A DNA stretch of 64,000 bases from assembly GCA_036346395.1 (NCBI GenBank), contig CM070594.1:21981385-22045384 (forward strand), written 5' to 3'. The position numbers were made by a program, and so were the translations under genes. Shown here piece after piece: positions 47,386 through 60,730 of the stretch. Every line of letters starts with the position of its first letter. Positions within the stretch are counted from its first letter, which is position 1. Under the pieces are notes generated by a model. It saw only the letters and a list, made by a program, of their open reading frames with translations, searched no databases and was not told the DNA's origin. The DNA is from Hsuehochloa calcarea. Its lineage: Eukaryota > Streptophyta > Magnoliopsida > Poales > Poaceae.

Positions 47386-48925
47386 TGTTGGACCGAAAAG
47401 GCAACTAGAGGGGGGTGAATAGGAGCACGCTCACTTTTTCACAAATAATGAATTCAACATAAATTTCACTCCAGTAGCTATGGAAGCTATGAAGATCAGT
47501 ATATCAGTACAGTGGAAGACTAATATTGAATCCAATATAAACCCCTAAGCAATATGATAAAATCAACAAAGATTAAAGCAAATCAATGCATCGCGGTTGG
47601 ACATTGGTCACGGGTGATCGGACCGATTGCTCGGCGGTTTGACCGTGGCCTTGGGCTGGTCGATCACCGCCTCCAAAATGATCAAAACGACCGATGACGA
47701 AGTTGCCAATAGATGAAACTTTTGATCTACAACTCCAAACTTGATGAAACTTGGAACACGCCTTCTCTATGATATCAGGAACCTATTCCAATTGAAGATT
47801 ATGATAATTCTTGGAAGAATAGCGATATTTTTCGGTTTGATTGAAGAAGGGTTCAAAACCGGGTCAAAACGAAAACTTGATCCAAGATCTTGCTCGTGGG
47901 TGATTGATGATCAAGATGCTCCTAGGTATGTTCCCACATGTCACAGCAAGCTAAATCACGTGGAGAATTCAATCAAAACTCATGGATCAAAGAAAGACCC
48001 AAAATCATCAAATATAGATAAAGAACGCAATGAGATAAAACATTGATCAAACTTTCCTTTGATTGATTGATATGATATGGGCTTACAGCCTCTCCATCAA
48101 TGGAGGACAATGCTCAATCCAATAGCATAAAAATCACATCAAACTATCAAGAACCCTAGCCTCCACAAAAGCTCTCTCTAAGAAAATTAGGGTTTATAAA
48201 AATAGCAATGAGACGAAGAGGAGGTGCAACCACCTCCCTCTCCTATTTATAGTGGATGCTTAGACCTTCTAGAGTTTGACTTAATTGGGCTCCCGTTAAG
48301 GCCCAAAACAAACAGGACACTTACGTACGTATTTTAATGCGCCGTCTTTATCTCCCCTTGACCTAACTAGCTACACCTTGCGCCATCTTGCACCTCGGAT
48401 TAGCCAATAGGTCACCCTTGTCCATCTTGCACCACACTTGAGTACATTGACCTCACCCGGCATCGTCGATCGTTATGGACCTCAGCTCTCCAAGCCTAGT
48501 CCCGATCATCCTCGCGCTGACCGTCGTTGACCACCAAGCAACCTCGCACAACAATAGACAAGTATATCAAATTGGGAACAAGTTCTTCACAACTTGACCC
48601 ATGTTAGTCAAAATAAGCATCATGCAACATATATGCTCAAACTCATGACTTTGACCTAACAATCAATATCTCCGCCACGACGGCGATTTAACCAAGTGAA
48701 AACCGGTCAAACCGCCCACCGCCTGGCCAAACCGCCAAGAATGACATAGCCAGATTTCCTCTCGAAAACCAAACCCACCGGAATTTTCAAACCAATAGAA
48801 CTTTTGACTGGAGACTCCATAAATTATGGGACCAAGTGCAATAGAATCTCCTCTCTTACCTACACCTCTATTTTTGGCTCAGATCAATCTAACACTTTCT
48901 CGACATTGTCGGTCCGACCGCCACG
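47386..48925 (-). repeat. inverted, truncated copy of the copia LTR found at 3394-5182
   Basis: The segment starts TGTTGGACCGAAAAGGC, the complement of the end of the 3394-5182 LTR, and follows it in reverse to about 48925 (near 'ggtccgaccgccacgcgagac'). There similarity stops about 150 bases short of the expected LTR start. It shares the 'actctagaaggtctaagcatc' and 'gactccataaattatgggaccaagtgca' regions and the GGTCCGACCG motifs. No adjacent copia coding region is visible, so it is a solo or truncated LTR. Confidence 0.8.
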
Positions 48926-49339
48926 CGAGACAAGAAGGAGTGGGACATGTCGATGAATTTCAATGTGTGCATGTGAAAATAAGTGGGCGACAATGATTTG
49001 GGCAATTACTAAGAAGTGTGGGCATGGATACGTTCGTGAGTCATGTGTCACAGGCTCATTTTCATAAAATGGGATTTATATGCATCTCATAAGTATTTCA
49101 TATCATTTATGGAGCATGTGCATAAATTATGAATTTGAAAATTTTCAACTTTGTTAGACCTGTAGATCGTCGAAAAGTCCATGTGGACCGATCGAGACTT
49201 TGTGATGATGAATAATTGATGCTTGGGTTGTATTGACATTTGCAGTTGTGAAAATTTCAGTTGCTGGCTTTCAGTGTGAATGGTCGGATCGTGCTTTGTA
49301 TCGGATGGTCTAATTGGTGATACTCGATGATCCTTTCGA

Positions 49340-49470
49340 CTGGACTCAGAGTACTATAGCTACGAGTACTGTAGCTTCGAGTACCGAGTAATACAGTTCA
49401 GAGTACTATAGCTCCGAGTACTGAGTATTAGTTTTTCGAGTACCGAGTGGTTGAGTTCCGAGTAATGTAC
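49340..49470. repeat. interspersed 'gagtac(t/c)gtag(c/t)tccgag' repeats
   Basis: The words 'agagtactatagct', 'gagtactgtagcttcgagtaccgag' and 'gagtactatagctccgagtactgag' recur six or more times over 130 bp, just upstream of the 22-bp array. Confidence 0.7.
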
Positions 49471-49575
49471 TCAATCGTAAGTTGAGATGTGTATCGAGTA
49501 CGAAGAGCATTCGGAGTTGCATGGTTGATGGTCGAAGATACAGTGACTGGTCGATGGTCGAAGCTACAGTGACTG

Positions 49576-49770
49576 GTCGATAGTCGTGGGCTTTGTGGTC
49601 GATAGTCGTAGGCTTCGTGATCGATAGTCGTGGGCTTCGTGGTCGGTAGTCGTGGGCTTCATGGTCAGTAGTCGTAGGCTTCGTGATCGGTAGTCGTGGG
49701 CTTCGTTCTTAGTGTTTGTAGGCATCTAGTAAGTGGTCGTACGCCTCTGGTAAGTGGTCGTAGGCTTCGA
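49576..49770. repeat. 22-bp minisatellite, about eight or nine units
   Basis: The unit 'gtcgatagtcgtgggcttcgtg' recurs head to tail with G/A and T/C variants, becoming more divergent towards 49770. Confidence 0.88.
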
Positions 49771-51016
49771 GTGCTTCAATACTTGTTTTCTTCGAGTACC
49801 TTGAGTACTCATGTCTGGTTGACCAGTGATATGACCGGCGTGTACACAGCGGTACGACCGGTTTTACAGAGTCGTCACGATTTGTGTTCTGAGAGTTAGA
49901 ATTTATGGTCGTGGATGATCTGACTCGTGTTTGTTGATACATGTGAGTGTGATATGCGTGTGTAAACTGATATTGGTCAAGTTAGACAAGTTATGCTAGG
50001 AAAACTTTCTTTGATCTTTGCATGTGCAAGTTGAGCGTGGAGACGATCATGGTCGATGACGGACAAGATCGTGGATGTCACGAGGTGGTCGTGCCCACGC
50101 TAGGGCACATGCAGATCAAAGATGAATGCATGATGAGTGGTCGAAGCTACAAGAGGTGCCGTCTTGGAGGCTTCGACGCGTGAAGAGTTATGAAAGGCGT
50201 TTCATAACTGGAAGGTTTAGAGATATTACCGTAATTTGAGGGGTTTTGGTTCACTTGTTTCACAGAAGAGATAGGATTATGTGTTCGTGTTGATAAGAAC
50301 ACGGTTTAGGGCTCTAGCATATAAAAGGTCGAAGAGGTTAAGAGGAACGCGCGGTCGTGGGATGCTTTTCGGGGGGCTTTTGGTGACGGTGACTTTCAGC
50401 GAAGAGTTTTTCAGTGTTTTGTGCTAGGGTTTGAGGGGTGCCGTGAGAGCACTTTGTAGCCACAGAACATATTTGAGTAATAACAGATCATATCTATTTA
50501 AGAATGATTTGTCTGCTCTGCCGGTGTGTGATTCTAGATATTATGTTCGATTTGTTCTCTTTCATCGCCAATTGCTTGTTCTTCTGTTTTTGACAAGCTC
50601 TTGTGTTGATCAGTTTTCGACTAGTTTCTGCTTTGAATGGTCTTCGACTTGTTCTCGTCCATCGTCTTCGATCTGCTTTTGTTCTTTACAGTGCGTGAAT
50701 CTTCCAAGTCAAAGGTTGGAAGAAATCTGATAGTCGAACTCTTTTGACTAGGTGGTCGTAACTCTCTCAACCAGGTCGAATTCCTCTTCGTCGATTACGT
50801 ACTATTCAGGTCACCCGATTGTCGTCAACAAAATCGACTAGCAGAGCATATCAGAGCAGTTTCGACCACGACAACAAGGAGGCACCTCGTACGAGTACGT
50901 AGTATTCAGTGGTCGGATTGAATCTAGAATAGATTCTTTTCGGTAAGTTGAAAAAGAAGACACTACAATCATTCACCCCCCCCCCACCCCTCTGATTGTT
51001 GTATCCGATCCTACAA

Positions 51017-54000
51017 ACTAAAAGAATAAATGTCATACTTGAACTCAAGTTCGAAAACAAATAGAAATAAATGCTTAAGATGATCTCTGGAAAATAATTT
51101 ATTCAAATACCAAAATAATTATCATGAATAAATATGAATTTTCTCTCATTTTTGGAATTCAATTTAACCTTGAGAAAAATCCACACAATCTATAAATATC
51201 TACTGTAAATGAATTTAAATAAGTGAATAGATCATGTACAATAGTTTTAGAAAAATTATATGAGTTCTACTTTGTCCTGTGAATCCTCTACAAAATTTTA
51301 GATTTTTATAAATTTATTTGCTATTTTTAAACCTCTACAAAGTAGAGAATTTGAAATTTAAACTCAATCAACAGCTTTGACCGGACCCGAGCCCAACTGA
51401 ACTATAGCGACTGAGCCCAACCATCTTGACTAGACCATGCTGCTTCACTCACTCGCACCCGACTCACCGCAGACCGACCAGGCTCAAGACTACGATCGAC
51501 GGGCGGGACCCACTTGTCGACCATGTCTTTCCGGCCGCCGGCGAGCTCTAGCGCACCGTGTGAGCTGTCGCCGCATCCTCGCTCCTCTGTGCATGCAAAC
51601 TCACGCCGTCCTGCCGCCGCCGTCGCCGCCCAAACCGGAGGCACCACGAGTTGACTCCGTCAACTTTTTCGTTGTAGAAGCCTCTCAAAACCCCAACTCT
51701 CTCCTCTTGGCCGCTCAAACGAGTCGGGCGATTCCTTTGCTTTCACTTGGGTACTTTCTCTGGTTCTTGCACCGTTCTTCTCCTTCTTCCATACCGTTTT
51801 CATCCTACTAATTTGAGCTCTTGACTTTGTCCGTAGTTCTCAGAACACATGCTTCTCTTTCGGCGACTCCAGAGCACGCCCGTTAGTGACCACTGTGCCA
51901 TCTCTCACTCCGGTGAGTTCTATTCTTGTTTAAGTGCATCATCCTGTGTTCCTAGATATATGAAGTAGTTCCCCTCAATCAATCTTTCTTTTATCCATAG
52001 AGATTATCGGATTTTAGAGTTTCTCATTTTCCGACCGAAAACAGCGCTTTCGTCTCTATCTCCGGTGTGGTGGGTCACTCTTCGATTCCTCTCAGTGACA
52101 TCATCTCCTATCATACCTAAGCTATCCTGATCACTCTTGGTCTTTCTTTTTCATCCGGTGATCATCTCCACGTGGAGCTCTCCTTGCCTTCGCACAGTCA
52201 TCGTCGTCGGAGCAACACCGAGCTTCTCCGGTCATTTCCTTGGCTCCGGTAGGTTCCCTATGACCTAGTGATGCTTTTGCAAGCATTTATTTGCTTAAAG
52301 CATAGCCGAATCGTGCTAGCCACTTTCACCGTAGTTGCGCTTGCCAAGACTTCACCGTCATACTGCCGCTATGTACTGCAGCCACCATGCTCCGCCACCT
52401 AAGGATCGCAATGCTATTAGGAACCCATTTCTGCCTTTAGTTCGTGTGGCCATGGCCCACATCACCGGCGAGCTGCTGGGCAAGCTCACAGGAGTGAGCT
52501 ACACTGTTCTCGGAACTCCCGACAACACTGTAGCTCCGTCGTTAACACAAATCTCGATCGATTTAGCATTAAGTAGTAATTATTGTTGGCAAAGCACGTG
52601 TTGACTTTCACTTATTTCCTTGAGGTTACACTGACGTGCGGGCCCACGCAGTTAAGTGCATAGTGATCCCAGGCCGTGAACCATGGACCAGGCCTATGAC
52701 ATGTGGACCCCACATATCAGTAGGTATATTCTGAAATTAAAATAAAAAAGAAAAATATTGTGCAGCGGGTCCCACATGTAAGCGACATAGGCTAGGTTCA
52801 CATAGGTGTAAAAAGTTTTTAAATACATTTTGAAATTCTGAAATGAATTAATTTTACACTAAAAATGGTATAAACTTTAAAAATTCATAAGTGATTCATT
52901 TTAACTCCAAATTGAGTAAAACAAATTTTGTTAGTTTTAATTTCTGCTATACTTTAATTTGGAATAGGTTTTGAGCATATTAATGTTATAAAAAAAATTG
53001 ATATTTAAAATATTTGAACACTAATGACTTTAACCTAGAAAAAATTATAGAAAATCGAAATGAATTAAAATTTTCACCTAAATTTGTATTAAATCATCAT
53101 CTCTCTACTGTGATTATCTCATGCATTTTTGAGCATTTTGAATTTTCTCAGTTTTCTCGGTGTTTATTTGATAACATGTTTTCTTTAGAATCCAAGCTGA
53201 TCGAGGCCAGTGATTATCCATCCGAGACTGGACAATTGGCATATCAGCAAGGTGCAAGCATCAATTTTTATATTTATTTTTGCATACATGTTGATCCTGA
53301 TTTCCACTTTAGTTATTTTAAAATGCAAATATTACTTATGCAAGCATGCTAATTTTGAGTATGGATATTTTGTGAAGTCTAGTTAGCTATATCCCAATTC
53401 TTGGAGGTTATCCTTGAATACTCCCTTACAACTATGCCTAAGTTAGCTGACTTGTGATATTACTTATCCACTTATATAAAATTCTTACCCATGCAAGTCA
53501 GTAGATGTGTTAGTTCGGTTGATGGGGTTATCTCGTCAATCGTAGGAGACACTGAACACTATATATTTATGCTTTTGGTTCAGATCTTCGAATATGATTT
53601 TTGAGTCTAAATTTTATTCTTTTTAAATGGATTTAGATCTAGACAAGTGGCTAGTAGTGAGGGTGCCATCATGCACAAGAATTGGGTGTTGTGAAAAGAC
53701 TTGTCCAGGATCGTTAAGGATCGAATTTTGGGTCATCACCCAAGTACTACACGCATTTCCACACGCGGGTTGGAAGACACTTGGTCAAGTAAGGGAGTGT
53801 CATATTGATTTGAAACACAGGTGGTGTGAGGGCATGGGACTGTGAAATCCTATGTTTCGTAGGAACCCAATGTAAGAATGTAATGTACAAGTGAGCACTA
53901 TTTTTATTTTGATGTTGGGGGATTTACCCACATGCTAACTTTCTTACATTGGCCACTCCAACACAACTTGCATGCTCGATTGGTTAGCAAAGGTATAGCT

Positions 54001-55097
54001 AGCATTGCGGGATTTCATCGTGCATGGGTGATTCAATTCAATATGATTTTCTTCTTTGAAAAATACCGAAGTCTTGATTTCCTACCAAAGACACCAAAGG
54101 AAGTGTGTCATTATCCGGAGGCTTACAGGCTGATTAGGTCATGTGGGTAAATATGTACTCCCCTGCAGGGTTATAAAGTATTCGAATAGTCGTGTCCACG
54201 GCTATGGACAACACTTGGTTCTTGACTGGCATCATTGTTAGACTCTAAACTAAAACTTGATATGGAAACAATTGGTATCGGCATGACTGGTTCGTCATGT
54301 GGTTTGGTTTATCAAAGTGGAATTCCACTTGGATATTGGTTGATCTATGTTTATATCTATGTCATTTAACTTCTTTTGATAAAAAGTGTGTTGCTAAATT
54401 GCCTTTTTAAACTAGAATGTGTAGATTAAGAATTGTTGCTTTTATGCAAAACTAGAGCCACTATAACCTCTCATTTGATCAACCACTAGTATGTATAAAT
54501 TTTTTTATGTAAGTCTTGCAAGTGCAACTTTGTACTTTAACGGATTGTCCATTTGTTCAGATGAGGAAGACTATACTCTAGATCACTTCGTTAGCGCCGA
54601 TCTTGGCGATGCTAACGAATAGCACTGTCTCTGGCCTCCAATCGGTTGCCTTTGGGAAGGGCACACCTTTGCTGGAATTTTTGCTCATGACACTTTATTT
54701 TCCATTGCGTACTGTGGTTAATATTTAAACTTGGTTGGTCGGCCGCTTGTGTAACTTATGGACATAAGCTCTTATCTCATATGACACTTTGTAATATATT
54801 TGTATCCCTTGTGTATGACTGTGATCAATGTTGATTGAGATATGTGTGTTTTAGCCTTTGATCCTTGAGAGCTAACACGGGACACATATCCGAAGATTTA
54901 AAATACTAGTATGGTCTCGGACTGCTATGGATCGGCTTGGTGCATACACCTTCGTGTGGTATGCGGGTCGATCATCTAGTTATGGTCAACCGAGTCTGCA
55001 TATTTACTTGGATTAAATTGGATTTCAGATCTAGGAGACTTTATTTGCATATGACTTGAAGGACTATGGTCTTATATAAATAATTCGGGGTCTCCAC
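51017..55097 (+). other. transposon-derived DNA, probably a long gypsy-type LTR
   Basis: The stretch has the layout of a long grass gypsy LTR: AT-rich start with 'tatttgctatttttaaa', a GC-rich segment with GAGCCCAACTG near 51390, leader-like C-rich DNA with several AG/GT words (51500-52300), 'gacatgtggaccccacatatcagt' near 52699, and an end 'tcggggtctccaca' at about 55097. No Gag or Pol was seen. Open frames (for example 52335-52604, 53014-53352) match nothing I know. Left boundary and target duplication are not determined. Confidence 0.4.
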
Positions 55098-56136
55098 ATC
55101 ATGGGGGGTGGCGAGGCGAGACCTTATCTTTGTTAAATTGAGTCTACATGTTGGTGCGTCTCGATGAGGAATTTTGGAGGGGTAGGAAATGCTAACCGCG
55201 CGTATAGGAGAAATAACATCAACCTGCTGCGCGGAGGTAAACTCTTTCTTTTATTAGTTAAGATGAGATAAATTTTGTCTGTAATAATCTTATCCATAAT
55301 ATAGCACGACAAACCATAATCTAAATAAGTTAGTTGGAGTGTAGTTACACCAACTCAAACTCAGCCTGTTTCATCGACCTTGAGATACGTAGTCTTACAA
55401 GTAAAGTGTGTTATTGCCAACCGTAGTATAGGCTATTGATGCGACACATTGTCTCTCTGACTGATGATATAAGTTTAATTCCCACAAATCATAAGTTGGA
55501 TGGGTTATTCGTATAGATTTTCGACTTTAATTGTACAGGATTTGAACTTGTGACACGTGAGTTGTAAACCTCAATATGATTATACTAGCCAATTACCCTG
55601 ACTAGCCGTGTTATCGCAAAGCAATTATATATTTTGGACAACACAAGAAATATTTCGTAGATTAATGATTGTACTAGCTAATGGGTTCTATCGGCAGCAA
55701 CTAGTAGAAGTCAAGCTCAATCTTACATTCCACCGTAGAAGAAATGTCTCGCAGATTTAATGATAGGTACTAGCCAGTGGGTTCTGTCGCAAGCAAAACT
55801 TGGAAAAATTATTCGTCTAAGAAACAGCATATCCGGTTTTAAGCGTAGACGTTAGCTCTTTGGGGAGCCACTGTGATTAGGGCAACTAATTATTATTAAC
55901 CGCTTCATTAGCCTTAATTGGCACCCTTCTCCTCGTCGTCGTTATCAAGCAGACGCGGCGAAGCAAAAACCAAACCAAACCAAACCAGCCCAATGCCCCG
56001 ATGCCTACGCCTGCGCGGCGGGGAAGAAACCGAAGGGGGGTATTTGCACTTTAGCCCCTAGAAAAACCTTGGAGTCATAGGGAGCCCCTCGCGGCGTCGA
56101 GATCCAGGGGGTGAGGGCACTGAGGGGTGAGTATCC
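55098..56136. other. upstream region of the lipase gene
   Basis: AT-rich DNA to about 55900, then GC-rich leader-like sequence. An imperfect repeat of about 50 bp ('gaaatatttcgtagattaatgattgtactagctaatgggttc') occurs at about 55647 and again at about 55739. A (CAAAC)n-like run lies near 55971-55985. No clear TATA box is visible. Confidence 0.4.
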
Positions 56137-59100
56137 ATGGGGACGGCGACGATGGCGACTGCGGTGGGCGCGGTCATGGTGCTCTACTTCGTGCTGAGCC
56201 GGCGGCTGGCCCATAAGGACGCTGCCGGTGGCGGAGGCGGAGGGGGGAAGCGACGGAGGGGGCGCGCGGCGCGGCGGCCGGCGCAGCCGCCGGTGACGTG
56301 GTTCGAGGCAGTGGGCACGCTCGCGGAGACGCTGCGGTTCACCTACTCGGAGACGCTCGGGAAGTGGCCCATCGGGGACCTCGCCTTCGGGATCAAGTAC
56401 CTCATGCGCCGCCAGGTGAGAGAGCCTTCGCTTGTGTTTGCTGCTCGGATCCGAGAGAAATACCGCGGCTTCGTTTCGGATGCATTTCGAGATAAATGTG
56501 TTTTGGATCTGAAATGCGAGTTCTTTTTGTTCGAATTGCGTCTCCGAACCTGCGTGCTGCGTTGCTGTTAGTATGCAGGTTTGGGGGTAGAAGCTTTGAG
56601 AGATTGATCGGAAGTAGAGAGTCGCGTGCTTAAAATTGGGTGAATTCGGTGCTGATTGGTCTCTATACCGAATAAAAATCGCAACTTTGGAGGTTCGGAG
56701 CTGGTGGGTTTTGTGCAGGAACGAGGGCTAGTTCTAGTGTTATGCAGTACAGCAGTAGGTGATCGATATGTTAAGGTTGAGGTGGTTTTTGTTTTGCTGG
56801 TGAATCTTTGTCTCTGGCGAGTCCACGGCTGGGAGCATTATACTTGTGCTCATATGGATGGTTTGCTGAAGAGGAGATTGTTATGGCTTATGACTGTGAG
56901 ATAACCTTTTATTTGAGGGATGCAGAGCTGAATATAACCTTTTATTTGAGGGATGCAGAGCTGATTTACTATTCACAACTCAACAAAGGAAATCAGAGCT
57001 TATGTACTATTCTTTTTTGTGTATTCTGTGGCAACTACTGATTCTTGAATGCAATTTTAGTAGTACCTTGGTAGATCATAAAAGCCTTCGGTGTGTGTTT
57101 GTAACTAATCGTTGATTGTAATCTTGGTGTTACTTTTCAGGGAAATTTACATGTCGCCAGTGTATATGCTGGAAGCAATTGCATTGAACTGAAAGGACCT
57201 GAAATCATGGAAGAACTGATTGTTCTGCGACGTTTGATCGACTTGTGCTTTCTTTTCTCTAAGAAACCATTTCCAGTGTTCCTGGATTTGGCTGGATTTT
57301 CCCAAGAGGATGTTCTCATTGAGGAACCTAAGGCGGGGGTGAGTAAGTATTGGTAGCAATTTTTGTTTTCTCTTAATTTAATAAGGTATGATTAGTTTCT
57401 AGTGGTTATAGAACTATAACTGCCTGGTATTTTTCGCAATTCCTGCCTTCCATTCTGTTCTTGCAGATTTTGAAGCCTGCTCTTACAATTCTGCGTGATG
57501 AGTGCACCAAATCCTTTCTTGTTTTGATTCGAGGGACTCATAGCATGAAAGACACTCTGACTGCTGCTACTGGTGCTGTAGTACCATTTCACCACTCACT
57601 ATTAGATGAAGGTGGTGTCAGCAAGTTAGTGTTAGGATATGCGCACTGTGGGATGGTTGCGGCAGCCCGCTGGATTGCAAGAGGTATAACACCATGCCTC
57701 CGTCAAGGAGTCAGTCAATGCCCAGACTACCAAATCAAGGTGCGTGCTTATTTTTGGTTTATGGTTACAAAGCTCAAGTGATACTTAGTTGGATCCTACC
57801 TTAGTCCTTAGAGTATTGTTTGGCTCGTGAAATTGTTTTAGCTCATGATTTTTTTGTTTGGTCCTCTAGTCAATTTACTACGTTGCTTCCCTCAGGAAAA
57901 AGAGGAAATTCCTTATTTGTCACTGAAAGTTGGCTCAATCCCTCTTACGCCATCGAAAAAATGCTCATCCCTTCATTGCCATTGGATCTCAACTTTCATC
58001 CGTTATTTGCCATTGCAGTCAACTCCGTTAGGAGCTACCGTTAACCCCAAAAACTTGTTAAATTTTTATCAAAATGTCTAACGTAACTGAGACATCTTCT
58101 TCCTCCTCTCTTCTTCAACCCTCTCTCTCTCTCTCTCTCTAGAGAGCCCCAACCTCATTCCACCGTCCTACCGTGGCCTTCTCCCTCCATCCGCTGGTGC
58201 TGCCGATCCCCACCTCCCACCGCCTCCTCCTCCACCCGACGGCGACCTCCTCCCTCCAACCGCCGGTGCCATGGCATCCCGCCTCCCACCGCCAGCCTCC
58301 TTCTTCTCCTGTCGGCCTCCTCCCTCCACCCGCCGGCCTCCTTCCCTTGTCCCGCCACCAGCCTCCTCCCCTCCAACTATCGGTGCCATCTGCATCCCCA
58401 CCTCCCACCGCCGGCCTCCTCCCTCCACCCGCCGGCCGCCCTGGGAACACTGGGCAGAGGAGATCCGGACCCAGGAAGGGCACCTACACCATGCGGAAGA
58501 GGCTGTGCGCTGCCGAGGATGAAGGGGGCGGCATGGGGAAGGACGTGGGTGGCAGGGAGGCGAGTGGCTAGGAGTGGGCAGCCGTGGCGGGAGCTCAAGT
58601 GTGTGCAACCGTGGTGTGAGCAGGTGACCATGTAGGGCATGGTGGCGGTGCTGCTGTCGTCGGCCGGCCTCCCTTCAAGAGACGAGCTACTTGGTGCCTT
58701 GGGCCCTCGTTGGCTGGAGAAAAAAGAGAAAGAGGAAGGCATGGAGGAGGAAGAATATGGGCAGAATAGTATTTTCGCGCAACATTTAATAGTCAACTCA
58801 CTGGGGACCGACGGGGGTGGCAAATAAAAGATGAAAGTTGAGATCCAATGACAATGAAAGGATGAGCATTTTTTCGATACATAAGAGGGATCGTGCCAAC
58901 TTTCTATGGCAAATAAGGAATTTCCTCGAGAAAAAAAAAAGCTATATTGTTTCTATGCTAGCAATAAAAGGCTCTAGAAGCAAAATATTTATCATGGATA
59001 TCCAGTTACCATACCAATTAACTTGAACCTGGTGATCCAAATCAAAAAACAATTTCTCTGGATAAGAAGCATACACATTTTTCGGTCGATAGGAGAATTG

Positions 59101-60730
59101 CAAAATTCAAATTTTCATACTTGGTTATGGTCATATGATCGTTAGGATATAGTATGGATGATGGAAGTTGTCTCGTCGTTTTGTTTCAATCATACATCCT
59201 CTACTATTTTTGTTTTTTTAATAGCTGAAGTTTGTCTGTTAGATTGTTGGTCATTCATTGGGTGGTGGTACTGCTGCATTACTGACCTACATCCTGAGAG
59301 AACACAAAGAGTTCTCTTCAACAATTTGTGTTGCCTTTGCACCAGGTATATCACCATTGTTTGGTATGCATTAAGTTGAGTTGAGGATTTTTGTTACAGT
59401 TGATTTTTTGTTGCCAGCTTCATGCATGACATGGGAGTTAGCAGAATCAGGCAAGCACTTTGTGACTACTATTGTCAATGGTGCTGATCTGGTTCCTACA
59501 GTATCAACTGCATCTATTGATGATCTACGTTCTGAGGTAGCTCCATTTTTATGATGTGCTATTTATCCCCTATTTATCCGCCTGCTGATGTGTATCCTTT
59601 AGTAATGTTATTTTTCCGGGGGAAAATGTAATTCCTTTGTTATATTTATGGTCCATTTGAATGCACAGTTTACATGGGTAGAATACTATTACAATGCCAT
59701 GGTTTCCTTTTTTTTCAAAATTTAGAAGCAACGAATTTTATTGCCTCTAATCCTCCTGTTTTATCCCTCATCCAGGTAACAGCATCTTCGTGGTTGAATG
59801 ATTTAAGGGATCAGATACAGCAGACCCGTTTCCTAAATGTTGTTTACCGGTCTGCTACTGCTTTTGGAACTCGCCTGCAATCTTTCTCTGGTGCCAGAGA
59901 TAGGGTTGCAGGTGCTGGGGCACTGCTACGTCCTGTTTCAAGCAAAACCCAGGTAAAATATTTAAACCAAAAGCTTGTAAACTGTAATATGTAGATGAAT
60001 TATATTTTGTACCGCATAATGTTGTGTTGCTTAGTGGGAATGTGTTAGGACCTACTGTGTTGTTTGCACCTTACTGGTTTCCTATTGTCAGGTTAAGCAT
60101 TCTCTGTTGAACAATATGAAGTTTGATATGGCTGTTTGACTGTTTCAACTAACCATCTGAAAGTGCTGAAGGATACCATACAAATGCTCAGTGCATGAAA
60201 GATGTGCATTCTGTCATTATCCATCAAACCCAAAGAATTATTGCAAATTTGCAACATTCCTGATAAAGATTTCCATGCAGGTTGTGATGAAACAAGCACA
60301 GAATGTTGCACAGGCTGTTGCTAGAAGTCGGTCAGCACTGTCTTCATGGTCATGCATGGGTGCACGCCGTAGAGGTGTAGTCGTAGTTGATGCAAGCCCT
60401 AAGGAGGAAATGACCGCAGAAACCCATGTTACATCTACAGTGGAATCAGAGTCCTTTGTTGTAGAACAACGCTGCACCAAGATCGTGGAGGAGTTGCAGT
60501 ATACTGCAACTAGTGTTTCAGTTCATGAGGAAACAGAAGAAGAGACTCTTCTGAGTGAGCATGAAACCTCTAGGGAGCATTCAGAAGATGGAATAACCGA
60601 GGGCGAGTTGTGGTTTGAGTTCGAGAAGGACTTGGATCGGCAGGCTGAAGTGGAGGCACTGACCTGGGAAGAAGAGGCAGCTGCTGCCAAGGAAATAATG
60701 GAGGAGGAAAGTGCTGTCCTAAAAATGTAG
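56137..60730 (+). CDS. class 3 lipase, sn1-specific diacylglycerol-lipase-like, seven exons
   Basis: Exons 56137-56415, 57141-57338, 57467-57739, 59243-59345, 59418-59536, 59776-59952 and 60281-60730 join in frame with GT-AG borders to 532 residues. Residues 6-21 are hydrophobic, a likely membrane anchor, then a Gly/Arg-rich linker. Residues about 55-225 match the plant mono-/diacylglycerol lipase N-terminal part. V252-G258 carries the nucleophile elbow GHSLGG with S255; D308 in NGADLVP is the likely catalytic Asp; the His was not assigned. The enzyme should hydrolyse acyl esters of diacyl- or monoacylglycerols at a membrane. The frame ends at TAG 60728-60730 within a Glu-rich tail, but family-like coding continues downstream in other frames (see 60731-61022). 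Confidence 0.88.
56901..56966. repeat. 33-bp tandem duplication in lipase intron 1
   Basis: The segment 'ataaccttttatttgaggga...' occurs twice, at 56901 and 56934, differing at one base near the end. Confidence 0.9.
57902..58927. mobile_element. TIR transposon inside lipase intron 3 (Mutator-like)
   Basis: The 1026-bp insertion has inverted repeats of about 130 bp beginning GAGGAAATTCCTTATTTG at both ends; they share 'gaaagttgg', 'tcgaaaaaatgctcatcc' and 'attggatctcaactttcat'. Flanks CAGGAAAAA (57893-57901) and GAGAAAAAA (58928-58936) agree at 7 of 9 positions, compatible with the 9-bp target duplication of Mutator-like elements. The interior has a (CT)n tract (58121-58141) and a GC-rich block with repeated 'ctcctccctccacccgccgg' words. 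It does not disturb the splice borders of the flanking exons. Confidence 0.85.

Larger units (their letters stand above)
48926..51016 (+). mobile_element. second long-LTR copia-like LTR with 22-bp minisatellite
   Basis: The right end 'attcacccccccccccacccctctg...gatcctaca' (50975-51016) resembles the C-tract end of the 3394-5182 LTR but is a different family. A TATA box (catataaaagg, about 50318-50328) precedes a leader with 'cttttggtgacggtgactttcagcg'. A 22-bp tandem array lies at 49576-49770. The left end is not clear; TGTGATGATG at about 49200 is one candidate. No coding region is visible. Confidence 0.5.

Noticed and set aside
49576..49770. Regularly spaced 22-bp repeats reminiscent of a CRISPR array
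   Set aside because: Units are head to tail without unique spacers, in a plant LTR; it is a minisatellite.
58168..58823. Several long open frames on both strands inside lipase intron 3
   Set aside because: They lie in the GC-rich interior of a TIR transposon, are low-complexity and lack domains.
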